From: Asaia lannensis NBRC 102526 | GTDB lineage: Bacteria > Pseudomonadota > Alphaproteobacteria > Acetobacterales > Acetobacteraceae | Reading direction: 5' to 3' | NCBI RefSeq assembly: GCF_024054035.1 | Contig: NZ_JAMXQU010000001.1 | Coordinates: 124,001-188,000, forward strand | DNA length: 64,000 bases | Translations under genes and position numbers: made by a program | Notes under the pieces: generated by a model | Seen by the model: the letters and a program-made list of their open reading frames with translations, nothing else | What the model was told of the DNA's origin: nothing | Database searches by the model: none | Shown: positions 7,199-15,148 of the stretch, piece after piece | Position numbering within the stretch: position 1 is the first letter of the stretch | How the letters are laid out: every line of letters begins with the position of its first letter

Positions 7199-9387
7199 AG
7201 CCGGACCTTAAGCGTAACATATGCCGATAGCGGCTGGAGCGGGGCGATGACAGGATTGCCCATGTAAGAATAGGGATCCCACGCTTTGCGATTGCCTAGA
7301 TTTACGATCGAGATACCAAGAGTATATCGATCGAAGGAATAGGCTGCTTGCGCATCGAACACCGCATAGCCGGGAACAGCGATCGTATTGGGCAGTGTCA
7401 GCTGGCGGGAGGTATAGGCCGTCATACCTGCGCCGAAGGACAGACCTTTGGCCCATCCGTGGAGGAGGCGGTACCGGGCAGCAACACGGCCGCTGTTCTT
7501 GGGAACGCGGGCAATCCGGTCCCCAGGAGAGACGCCGTTGTCACGTGTGTCGGTAAAGGCGTAGTTCGCAAGAACCGAAAAGGCCGGGCTTGGCTCCCAG
7601 ATAAGGTCGGCCTCGAAACCACGCGCGCGTTGACTCCCGCTTTGCACGTAGTAGCCGACATTGGTCATGTCCGGCACGGCCACGTTGTCATGTGTCTGAT
7701 GAAACAGGGCCAGAGTGCCTGAAAGACCCGTGCCGGGTAAGGCAAGCTTGAGACCAGCTTCTACGTTACGGGATTTTTCCGGTTTGGGAGGTTGCAATCC
7801 AAGAAAACCGAACGCTGCGCGAAATGCAGTCGAGTAGCCGGCATAAAGAGCAAGGCCATGCACAATGTCAAAGGTACCCCCGATGCGGGGCGAAACATGG
7901 TAATAAGTCTTGTTGTTTGAGACACCAAAGTCGGTTGCCTCCTGGAACTTCAGCGTCGTGAAGCGCAATCCGCCCGTGATATGCAGGCGCCCGTAGCTCG
8001 CCTGGTCCTGAACATAGACTGCGTAGGTCTTGTAATGATCATCCGTATAGGAATTGACCGGTAGCTGCGCCACGTAATGCAGGTCATAAACCGGGTGGGC
8101 AAGATCAATCGTGCCCAATGGAGTATCGCTCACACCAAATCCCATGGCACTGTAAAAGCTGGTCCAATCGTAATTAAGGCCGCCGAGAAGCTGATGTGTC
8201 CCACCCAGCATGTGCAGCTTCGCCGACAGATTGGCATCCAGCGTCGCTTCCTTGACCCGGTTATGCATGAGGATAGGGGAGACGTCATATACGGTCGGTG
8301 CGGAGGGGTCTGTGGGAAAGATGTCCGGATCAACGAAGCTCCCATATTCATGGACTGTGTTGCTGTAATAGCGCCCCGTGACTGTGAGTTTGACTGTGTC
8401 CGAAAACGCATGGTGCAGCGCCACGAAAGCAGAACGATTGATGTTCTTGGTTAGGGGCTGACCGAGGGGAGAGCCGGGGAAGGCATAGCGATCCAGCTTG
8501 CCGGCCAAGGCCATATCCGCTGGGAGACCTGAATATTCGAGGTTGCGTCTGTCGTTATACTGACCGCGCAGCACCAGGTCGGTTTTTGAGTCGATCCGAT
8601 AGAGGAGGCTGGGCTGCAATGAAAAACGCGCGCCATGAACGCGATCGATATAGCTCTTGTCGCTGAGATACTCGCCCGCGAGACGAAACGACACTCTGGA
8701 AGAAAGCCTGAGATTGATATCTCCAGATGGGTTGAGTGTAGTGTAGCTTCCCCCGCGCATCGCGACGTATCCGCCAGTCTTGTCACTTGGCAGCTCGGAC
8801 TCAATGTTGATGACGCCACCAAGAGGCGTCCCCAGGCCACCACCATACAACGTGGCATTGGGCCCTTTCAGGACATCGATACGGTCGACGCCGACCAGCG
8901 CCGTTGGGGCGAAAGCCTGCTGATTGCCTGCAAACAGGGGCAGCCCGTCGAGATAGACCTCCGCGGGGAAGCCGCGAATGATCGGCGGGATGAACAGAAT
9001 GCCATCTGTCCGTGTGGGGGTTATGCCAGAGACATTCACGAGTGCCGCGCTCAGGGAGTGACTGTCCTGCTCCTGTATCAGCGTACGCGTAATGACCTGA
9101 ACGGACTGAGGCACCTGTATGAGCGGCGTATTGGTACGCGTCGCCGCTGATGATATCGGCGCGGCATAGGTTTGACGCTGTCCGGTCACAGTTATTGTTT
9201 CGCCAGACCAGTTCGAGGTCGGCGTTTGTTCGGCCGTGTTATCCTGTTTCTTGCGGAGAACAGTTTTGGCCGGCTGATTTATGGCCTGATCGGATGCGAA
9301 GGCGGATGGGTAACATGTAAGAGCGGCAAATGCGCAGCCGCAAGCAAGCTTCCATGCATTGGCTGCACGGATAGATGATATGTCCAC
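7195..9387 (-). CDS. TonB-dependent siderophore-type receptor
   Basis: A 730-residue outer-membrane receptor. A signal peptide ends near ALTCYPSAFA. ETITVTGQ at about residue 63 is the TonB-box region, and the plug contains PLIQVPQSVQVITRTLI, IIRGFP and VDRIDVLKGPNATLYGGG, all typical of FpvA/FhuA-like siderophore receptors. A 22-strand barrel region follows and ends LSAYVTLKVRL, with a C-terminal aromatic-poor but normal beta signal. GTG at 9387 is the only reasonable start. It is the middle gene of DUF2946-like, receptor, hydrolase. The ligand is not identifiable; xenosiderophores are likely by family. Confidence 0.9.
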   Translation of the reverse strand: MDISSIRAANAWKLACGCAFAALTCYPSAFASDQAINQPAKTVLRKKQDNTAEQTPTSNWSGETITVTGQRQTYAAPISSAATRTNTPLIQVPQSVQVITRTLIQEQDSHSLSAALVNVSGITPTRTDGILFIPPIIRGFPAEVYLDGLPLFAGNQQAFAPTALVGVDRIDVLKGPNATLYGGGLGTPLGGVINIESELPSDKTGGYVAMRGGSYTTLNPSGDINLRLSSRVSFRLAGEYLSDKSYIDRVHGARFSLQPSLLYRIDSKTDLVLRGQYNDRRNLEYSGLPADMALAGKLDRYAFPGSPLGQPLTKNINRSAFVALHHAFSDTVKLTVTGRYYSNTVHEYGSFVDPDIFPTDPSAPTVYDVSPILMHNRVKEATLDANLSAKLHMLGGTHQLLGGLNYDWTSFYSAMGFGVSDTPLGTIDLAHPVYDLHYVAQLPVNSYTDDHYKTYAVYVQDQASYGRLHITGGLRFTTLKFQEATDFGVSNNKTYYHVSPRIGGTFDIVHGLALYAGYSTAFRAAFGFLGLQPPKPEKSRNVEAGLKLALPGTGLSGTLALFHQTHDNVAVPDMTNVGYYVQSGSQRARGFEADLIWEPSPAFSVLANYAFTDTRDNGVSPGDRIARVPKNSGRVAARYRLLHGWAKGLSFGAGMTAYTSRQLTLPNTIAVPGYAVFDAQAAYSFDRYTLGISIVNLGNRKAWDPYSYMGNPVIAPLQPLSAYVTLKVRL

Positions 9388-9482
9388 GGGGGGAATTCCG
9401 GATCCAGGATACTGGGCACGACAACACGGTGACTCAGCGCATCGGAGGCACTGAATTCAAAGTGTCGTAGCTGAAGGCAGGA

Positions 9483-9992
9483 TCAGAAGCCCAGGGGCGG
9501 GCCGGTAGGCGGCGGTAATCCGGCAAGGCGCAGGACGGGCGGTGCACGCGACGGAGGCAGAACATAGGCCGCCTGATAGAGCAATGCGACAATCAGCAGA
9601 ACAATGATAACCGGGCCAAGGATAACGCTTGCCAGATGAAGCAGGGGGCATAATGCACAATAGCCCCCGTCATGGTGATGATGACGGTCGGGGGATCCTG
9701 ATGGCGCGTCGGTCATGCCCAACATGTCCATGCCCGGCATATCGTCACAGGCTGACATGGCTTGCCCGTCGTCCGGATGGAAGCCAATGTCGAGACCGGT
9801 CAGACGCTCAAGGGTTTGACGGGGCATCTCGCCCTGCCGAGCCTGGCTCTGTATCGTCAGTTGCCCAAGCAAACCGACAAGTATGAGCAGGACAAGGAAT
9901 CCTCTCAGCCATATACTCGGCGACCTGTCAGTCCGGTGGGTACTGCGATATGCCAAATGCCTGCTTCGTCGGGCTGAGGTTTGAGACGCCAA
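9483..9992 (-). CDS. DUF2946-like small membrane protein
   Basis: About 169 residues. One membrane helix lies near residue 30-50 (LRGFLVLLILVGLLGQL), and a second follows a His/Cys motif: HHHHDGGYCALCPL, then VILGPVIIVLLIVALLYQ. The cluster of His plus CxxC is the hallmark of DUF2946 proteins, which are often next to metal-uptake receptors. A Met/Asp/His-rich stretch (DDMPGMDMLGMTD) also suggests metal contact. The start is uncertain; TTG at 9992 or 9956 are the only choices. It precedes the receptor gene in the same direction, so probably one operon. Confidence 0.6.
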   Translation of the reverse strand: MASQTSARRSRHLAYRSTHRTDRSPSIWLRGFLVLLILVGLLGQLTIQSQARQGEMPRQTLERLTGLDIGFHPDDGQAMSACDDMPGMDMLGMTDAPSGSPDRHHHHDGGYCALCPLLHLASVILGPVIIVLLIVALLYQAAYVLPPSRAPPVLRLAGLPPPTGPPLGF

Positions 9993-10294
9993 AAAACACC
10001 GCTCTGGGCATCTTGTAAAGAAAAGGATTGCTCCGCTTGCATTCGAGCGTTGCTAGTGTCTGCTGCGTGCGTCAGCGGACAAAAGCAGTTCACATTGCGG
10101 CAGTCCTTTGAAAAGGGTTCTTTCGATCTCATTCAGTGCCGTTTTCGGCGCATCCACCCTACTTCCGATAATCAAAAGAATCGGAAGTAGGAAAATGGCG
10201 CAAAACCGCTAATTTCCGCCTATCGGCAATCTTATCTCGCTATGCCTCATCGCTCGATCCGATCAGCAGACTACCACAGGCGTTCGCGGCTATC
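9993..10294. other. Intergenic with repeat copy 3
   Basis: About 300 bases between two minus-strand genes. No supported gene is present. It contains repeat copy 3 (10158-10191) and the stretch after it (about 10192-10262) that is shared with the DNA following copy 2. The promoter of the DUF2946/receptor operon should lie at 9993-10150, but no convincing -35/-10 pair stands out. Confidence 0.5.
10158..10191 (+). repeat. Dif-like repeat, copy 3
   Basis: Left arm CCTACTTCCGATAA, centre TCAAAA, right arm GAATCGGAAGTAGG. The reversed right arm reads CCTACTTCCGATTC, giving 12 matching outer bases. Flanks continue as a weaker inverted repeat: GTTTTCGGCGCAT on the left against ATGGCGCAAAAC on the right. 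The size and symmetry are those of a tyrosine recombinase core site. Confidence 0.8.
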
Positions 10295-11140
10295 CTACGC
10301 GCGTTGCAGCGCCCAGTCCTCGAGCGTCAGCAATACCGGGTACTCGTGCCGCAGAGCAGGGATATCAGCCTTGAAGCCGTCTCGGGCGATCCACTCGAAC
10401 ATTAGGCGAAAGTCCTCGGGCAGGCGCTTTCGCATGACAGAGGGGATCGTAAAGCTGTGGCAAGGCCGTATCCCGGCATCCTTCAAAATTGATGCAGCGG
10501 AGCGGCCCGTCACGCTGTCGCCTGCAAGCTCAATGGCCCGACCAAGGTACTGATCAGGTTTCTCGAACGCCTCTGCAGCGAACCAGGCGACGTCCTGCAC
10601 CGAGACAAGCTGCATGGCCTGATTCCGCCTCAGATAGGTCTTCATCATGGAGAGCATGGTGATCCGAAAGATCATGCTCGAAAAGTTTTCCATGAATGCC
10701 GCCGGACGCAAAATTGTAGAGGGTAAGTCAAGGGACGCTATGTGCTGCTCGATCGCCCATTTGCTCTCGAAATGCGGCACGCCGCTCCGTCGCTCTACCC
10801 CGCCTGCGGAGCATTGCACGAAGTGCCTCACACCACTCTCCTTGGCAACCCTGGCAAGCGTCTTCCCCTGTCGCTCTTCGCCGACTGGACCGATCTTCAT
10901 GGGCGACTGGACAGATAAAACGCCCTCAGCCCCATCAAGCGCCAATCGAAGGGAGTGATCGTCGTCTAGATCGCCGAGAACGAGCTCAACTCCATATTTT
11001 GCGAGAGCGACTGCTTTTGGCGCCTTCAGATCCCGAACAAGCGCGCGAATGTGCCAAAGCCCTCGACGTTGCATCTCGCGGATCGTGGCCCCGCCTTGCT
11101 GTTCGGTTGCGCCCGTAATCAGAATCACTGGTTTTGACAT
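10295..11140 (-). CDS. NmrA family NAD(P)-binding protein
   Basis: About 281 residues from the ATG at 11140, which has a purine-rich GGGGG upstream; longer frames add an unrelated N-terminus. ILITGATEQQGGATI is the NmrA glycine-rich motif (GATGxQGG type). FVQCSAGGVERR and LRPAAFMENFSS are conserved NmrA/HSCARG segments. These proteins bind NADP(H) and act as redox sensors or quinone/aldehyde reductases. A LysR gene is divergent 98 bases away, a common pairing in which LysR controls the reductase. A broken copy of the same gene lies at 6016-6175. Confidence 0.85.
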   Translation of the reverse strand: MSKPVILITGATEQQGGATIREMQRRGLWHIRALVRDLKAPKAVALAKYGVELVLGDLDDDHSLRLALDGAEGVLSVQSPMKIGPVGEERQGKTLARVAKESGVRHFVQCSAGGVERRSGVPHFESKWAIEQHIASLDLPSTILRPAAFMENFSSMIFRITMLSMMKTYLRRNQAMQLVSVQDVAWFAAEAFEKPDQYLGRAIELAGDSVTGRSAASILKDAGIRPCHSFTIPSVMRKRLPEDFRLMFEWIARDGFKADIPALRHEYPVLLTLEDWALQRA

Positions 11141-11213
11141 CTCGGCCCCCTTACTGAAGAGGCACGATAAGCCGTTCCCGTTGGACAGGGCAGATGCGGC
11201 ATCGTAGACGTCT

Positions 11214-11231
11214 TGTTCCATATCTGGAACA
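11214..11231. promoter_or_regulatory. Candidate LysR operator
   Basis: A perfect dyad TGTTCCA, TATC, TGGAACA with 7-base arms. It lies 7 bases before the LysR start codon and within the divergent promoter region of the NmrA gene. LysR proteins bind such T-N11-A dyads, so autoregulation and control of the divergent gene are likely. Confidence 0.6.
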
Positions 11232-11238
11232 CGAGCCC

Positions 11239-12120
11239 ATGAACTCAGATGATCTCGGCAGCTTTCTGCGCATCGCAGAGACCATGAGCCTCAGCGCGGC
11301 CTCGCGCGCCACGGGAACGCCTAAATCATCGCTCAGCCGGGCATTGTTCCGTCTGGAGAGGGAAATCGGGGCAAAGCTGTTCGAGCGCGGCCCGCATGCC
11401 CTCAGACTGACCGAGGCCGGGCGCATACTCCTGATCCACGCAAGACACGTCATGGACGATCTGAATGAGGCTACCGCGGCCCTCGATGGGGTGACGGGGC
11501 AACCTCGAGGCGTCCTAAAAATCTGCGCAGCAACGACATTCGCAATCGGGCTGGTGGCGCCGATGCTGCCGCATTTTCTGCGAGACTACCCTGATCTGCG
11601 CGTTCATCTTGAGGCCGAGAACCGGATCGTCGATCTGGCGAGGGAGGATGTCGACGTGGCAATCCGGATAGGGGCAATGGCTGACTCTGACCTGCTCGCC
11701 AGCAAGCTGGGCAGGATCGAATTATGGCCCTGCGCCAGCCCGTCCTATCTCATGGAAAGAGGTACGCCCCAAACGCCGCAGGACCTGGCCAATCATGAGT
11801 TGCTTGGGTGGACCGATCAACCGTCGATCTGGCGTTTTAAAGATAGCTCGAACCGCGAGCATTGCGTGCCCGTCGCTGTTCGATCCGTCATCCCGGAGCC
11901 CGCCGTCCTGCAGGTCGTCCTCGAGAACCGGGGAGGGGTCGGACGTTTGCCTGCCTTCTTGGCAAGCCCCTCAATCGAGGAGGGGCGGCTTGTGAGACTG
12001 CTCCCCGATTATGAAGCGGAGACGGTGGAGGTACATGCGGTCTACGCAGCGCATCGGAGCTTATCTTCAAAGGTTCGGGTATTTATTGATGCTTTGCGCG
12101 CGCACCTGGGCGCGATTTGA
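11239..12120 (+). CDS. LysR family transcriptional regulator
   Basis: About 293 residues. The N-terminal winged helix-turn-helix is clear: LGSFLRIAETMSLSAASRAT, then SSLSRALFRLEREIGAKLFER. The effector domain spans about residues 90-290. The chosen ATG at 11239 puts the HTH at the normal distance from the N-terminus; an upstream frame to 11194 overlaps the palindrome. It is divergent from the NmrA reductase, which it likely regulates. The inducer is unknown. Confidence 0.88.
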   Translation: MNSDDLGSFLRIAETMSLSAASRATGTPKSSLSRALFRLEREIGAKLFERGPHALRLTEAGRILLIHARHVMDDLNEATAALDGVTGQPRGVLKICAATTFAIGLVAPMLPHFLRDYPDLRVHLEAENRIVDLAREDVDVAIRIGAMADSDLLASKLGRIELWPCASPSYLMERGTPQTPQDLANHELLGWTDQPSIWRFKDSSNREHCVPVAVRSVIPEPAVLQVVLENRGGVGRLPAFLASPSIEEGRLVRLLPDYEAETVEVHAVYAAHRSLSSKVRVFIDALRAHLGAI

Positions 12121-12247
12121 GTCCCACGCCAGGGCAACAGCATGATGACTGTCGGCCCTTGGTGAAGGTTATTTTCATAGATTTCAGGCTGCGTTGCTCT
12201 CACTCTCGCCGCATAATCGTCGTCTACTGGGGAGAAGTCTGACGCCC

Positions 12248-13624
12248 ATGATTTCCAGACGGAAGGCTCTTGCCGGCACGATTGCAGCACTGGCTTCAGC
12301 CAGCGGAGGGGCTAGCGCGCGAGGCGGTTATACACGTCTTTCCTCAGAGAACCTGCGCGAAGATCTTGATGCAATCTGGCTCACTCTGCACGAGATCTCT
12401 CCCAATCCATTTCAATCGTCCGAGGCTGGGACAGTTGAAAATCTATACCGTCAGATACGCGCGCGAATAACATCACCCACGTATGTCCGGGATGCATGGA
12501 TGACAATCGCCCCCTTATTGGGAGCGCTGAATGATGGTCATGTGGCCCTCGGCTTCCCGGGTCTGATGAATAAAGCGCCGCACTATTTTCCTGTAACTTT
12601 CACCGTGGACGAACTATCCGGCAACCTCATTGTGGAGCACGACCGATCTGGCATCCTGCCTCCCGGCACCCATGTGCTTTACATCGAGAACATCTCCGCA
12701 GCCGAGTATCTGGATACGACGACCCGCGCTTTTGGTGGGCAAACTTCTGCACTGATACGGTCACGAGTTTCGCGCACAGGGGCATGGACATCAGCCGCCC
12801 TGTTCGGCGTCAAGGCTGCATACCTTTTACGGTGGCGGGATAGAGCTGGTATCGAACATGAGTCTCTGGTTCCCGCGCCAAGCACCGCGCAGTCTCTTCC
12901 CCACACACCCCCTTACAGTTTTCGATGGGCTGCTAACGACGTGGGCCTGATCGAATATCGCCGGTGCGAGGATCTCAGTAGATTTCGTGCCTTTCTCGAT
13001 GAAAGCTTCACGACCCTTCAATTAAAATCAGCTAAAGCACTCATCATCGATATACGCCGGAATTCCGGGGGTGATAGCGAACTCGCGAACTGGCTCTGGT
13101 GCTACGCCCAATCACGTCCCTTCAAGCAATTCGGTGGGAAGATTGTACGATCAAACGCGATAATAAAAGCGGATTATGGTCAGGGTAAATATACTAGGTA
13201 TTATGGCCCCAAAGCGTGGTCAGCGCCAATTGGCGAAGTCATTTCATTTACCGAAGGTCCGTCAGATGGACTGGTATCACCGAAACCTCTCCCCTGCCGG
13301 TTCAGCGGCCCAGTCTACCTTCTCATATCGCCTGCAACATTTTCTTCAGGAATGGCCTGTGCGTTAGCAGCTAAAGATTATGGCCTCGCCACCATTATAG
13401 GACAGGAAACTGGTGAGCCGGCGACGGGGTCAGGCCTGTTGTATAAATTTCACATACCAAACATTGGCTTCCCGGTCTATCTCACCACGGCACGCTTTCT
13501 CGCTCCAAAATTACGTCCATCCCACCAGGGTGTGGTGCCCGACATCATTGTTCCATCCAATACGGTATATGATCTGTTTGCCAATCGAGATACGGCCCTC
13601 GAAAAAGCGCTGACACTTATTTGA
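12248..13624 (+). CDS. S41 family peptidase-like secreted protein
   Basis: About 458 residues. The N-terminus SRRKALAGTIAALASASGG resembles a twin-arginine signal. LNDGHVALGF near residue 97 and the LIIDIRRNSGG segment near residue 275 are typical of tail-specific (S41) proteases. LLISPATFSSGMACALA near residue 360 supplies the candidate catalytic Ser. GQETGEPATGS follows as in eukaryote-like S41 members. No PDZ domain is obvious. It stands alone, 127 bases after the LysR gene. Proteolytic activity is inferred from family; the substrate is unknown. Confidence 0.75.
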   Translation: MISRRKALAGTIAALASASGGASARGGYTRLSSENLREDLDAIWLTLHEISPNPFQSSEAGTVENLYRQIRARITSPTYVRDAWMTIAPLLGALNDGHVALGFPGLMNKAPHYFPVTFTVDELSGNLIVEHDRSGILPPGTHVLYIENISAAEYLDTTTRAFGGQTSALIRSRVSRTGAWTSAALFGVKAAYLLRWRDRAGIEHESLVPAPSTAQSLPHTPPYSFRWAANDVGLIEYRRCEDLSRFRAFLDESFTTLQLKSAKALIIDIRRNSGGDSELANWLWCYAQSRPFKQFGGKIVRSNAIIKADYGQGKYTRYYGPKAWSAPIGEVISFTEGPSDGLVSPKPLPCRFSGPVYLLISPATFSSGMACALAAKDYGLATIIGQETGEPATGSGLLYKFHIPNIGFPVYLTTARFLAPKLRPSHQGVVPDIIVPSNTVYDLFANRDTALEKALTLI

Positions 13625-13721
13625 AGACTAGCGAAGCGAGCTGACCCATGCGGTGACATGTCAGATTCCGGACGCAGCTCTGCAAAGTAAACCCGTATAC
13701 GTCCGTTTCGCGCCCACTGAA

Positions 13722-13755
13722 CCTACTTCCGATAATATAATTTATCGGAAGTAGG
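13722..13755 (+). repeat. Dif-like repeat, copy 4 (perfect palindrome)
   Basis: Left arm CCTACTTCCGATAA and right arm TTATCGGAAGTAGG are exact inverted copies around the 6-base centre TATAAT. It lies between the S41 gene stop (13624) and the integrase stop (13769). It could in principle act as a hairpin, but there is no T-tract, and the same arms recur at 1185, 5917 and 10158. The shared left flank CGTTTCGCGCCCA also links it to copy 1. Confidence 0.85.
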
Positions 13756-13768
13756 TATAGGGTAGAGG

Positions 13769-14923
13769 TCATGTCTGTTCGACAGACATTAGTTCATTCG
13801 CCTCAATCTTATCTGCAAGTTCCTGCATGATAGGCTGGTAGTATCGGTCGAGCGATTTCATATCGCGATGTCCGGTGACACGCATCAGATCCAGCGGGTT
13901 CGCGAGATAGCGCGCGAGACGCGATGTCGCCTCATGACGCAGATCATGAAAGGTAAGGTTGGTCAGGCCTGCCCGTTTTGTCATCCGACCAAAGCGGACA
14001 GAGAACGCCTTCTCATTGCCGATATCGAAGATCTTCTCGTGCGGCTCGGGCCTGTGCGGCATCTGCTCGAGTTTCTCAACGAGAAGGCGCCGTGCGCCAG
14101 GCGTAAGAGGACGCTTCTCGGGGCCAAGTTCCTCCCGGTGTCGCTCGCTCTTCACTCGGGCAAGCGACAGCGTACGACTACGGAAATCGATGTCTTTCCA
14201 GCAGAGAGAAACGGATTCCGATAAACGGCAGGCTTGTTCGATCGACCATTTGACGAGCCACACATCATCGGCATGCTCGGATGTCGAAACGACCTCTATA
14301 AGGCGGTCATATTCACTCTGAAGATTGTGCTCATTGTCGAGAATGGCCAACCGCCTGTTACGCTTCCTGTCAGCACCTTGCGGCCGTTTCACAACCCTGC
14401 CCGAAGCATGATTGACCGTGTGGATATCCCACTCGCTGATCGCATGTTGGACGACGCTGGCGAGGAGATTGAGCCGCTTGACTACGGTCGCTGGCGCATA
14501 ACCGTCGGACAGCATGCGATCGCGAAAGGCCCGAACGTCAGCGGGCTGCCATTTGCTCACCATAACATTCACAATAGGGTCATCGAGCAGGGCAGGGATG
14601 TGGCCAGTGCGGTCCGCTTGGCGATGGGCCATGCACTCGTCGCGATAGCGTTCCACCAATCGTCTGAGAGGCGTCTTGTCGAGGGACGATGTGTCCTTGA
14701 ACTGGCGAAGATCGACCTCGGCACGTTTTTCAGTGAGCCAGCGACGAGCCAGAGCTGAAGATGCGAAGGTCTTTCTCAGGCGTTTACCGTCGACCATCTT
14801 GCGCGCCTGATACTGACCCGCGCCTCGGTACCATACGCCCTTGGGGAGCTGTTTACCTGTGGCCGGATCGATGCCTGATCTTTCTGATTCGCTCATGCGA
14901 AGCCCCTGATACCAAAGAGCCAT
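13769..14923 (-). CDS. Tyrosine-type site-specific integrase of the island
   Basis: About 384 residues. An N-terminal arm-binding region (GVWYRGAGQYQARKMVDGKR) is followed by a core-binding domain and a C-terminal catalytic domain. Catalytic residues visible: Arg in EQACRLSESVSL, HDLRHEATSRLAR (His-x-x-Arg), His in VTGHRDMKSLDRYYQP and the Tyr there. ATG 14923 has AGGA 4 bases upstream; ATG 14896 is an alternative. It lies about 100 bases from the 3' end of tRNA-Glu and is transcribed away from it, the classic place for an integrase that uses the tRNA 3' end as attachment site. Confidence 0.9.
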   Translation of the reverse strand: MALWYQGLRMSESERSGIDPATGKQLPKGVWYRGAGQYQARKMVDGKRLRKTFASSALARRWLTEKRAEVDLRQFKDTSSLDKTPLRRLVERYRDECMAHRQADRTGHIPALLDDPIVNVMVSKWQPADVRAFRDRMLSDGYAPATVVKRLNLLASVVQHAISEWDIHTVNHASGRVVKRPQGADRKRNRRLAILDNEHNLQSEYDRLIEVVSTSEHADDVWLVKWSIEQACRLSESVSLCWKDIDFRSRTLSLARVKSERHREELGPEKRPLTPGARRLLVEKLEQMPHRPEPHEKIFDIGNEKAFSVRFGRMTKRAGLTNLTFHDLRHEATSRLARYLANPLDLMRVTGHRDMKSLDRYYQPIMQELADKIEANELMSVEQT

Positions 14924-15025
14924 AATTTCCTGATTGGCTCAGGAATGGCTCAAAATCAACACTCTGGTAAATCAGGATTATGCTTGTAACCGGCTGCACC
15001 CCGCAGAGAACTGCGGTAAATGCCG

Positions 15026-15101
15026 TGGTGTCCCGTACGGGATTCGAACCCGTGTTACCGCCGTGAAAGGGCGGTGTCCTAGGCCTCTAGACGAACGGGA
15101 C
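15026..15101 (-). tRNA. tRNA-Glu (anticodon TTC), CCA encoded
   Basis: On the minus strand the gene begins GTCCCGTTCGTCTAG and ends ACGGGAC plus discriminator A and an encoded CCA, 76 nt in all. Acceptor stem GTCCCGT pairs with ACGGGAC. The anticodon stem CCGCC/GGCGG encloses loop CTTTCAC, giving anticodon TTC. The T-arm contains GGGTTCGAATCCC. The 3' half is the likely attB/attR sequence of the neighbouring integrase. Confidence 0.96.
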
Positions 15102-15119
15102 TTGAGGCGTGAGCGGCTG

Positions 15120-15146
15120 ATTATCCCAGCACCGGGTGGGGGTCAA
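15120..15146 (-). promoter_or_regulatory. Promoter of tRNA-Glu
   Basis: On the minus strand TTGACC (15146-15141) and GATAAT (15125-15120) are separated by 15 bases, and the tRNA begins 18 bases after the -10. Both hexamers are near consensus, although the spacing is short. It overlaps the end of the recJ gene by a few bases only. Confidence 0.5.
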
Positions 15147-15148
15147 CC

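Noticed and set aside
13722-13755. Repeat copy 4 as a bidirectional terminator
   Set aside because: The position between convergent stops fits, but no T-tract follows and the same arms recur at three other places with conserved geometry, so a recombination site is a better explanation.
1185-13755. The four repeats as insertion sequence ends
   Set aside because: No transposase lies between them, no target duplications are seen, and each copy is a self-contained inverted repeat.
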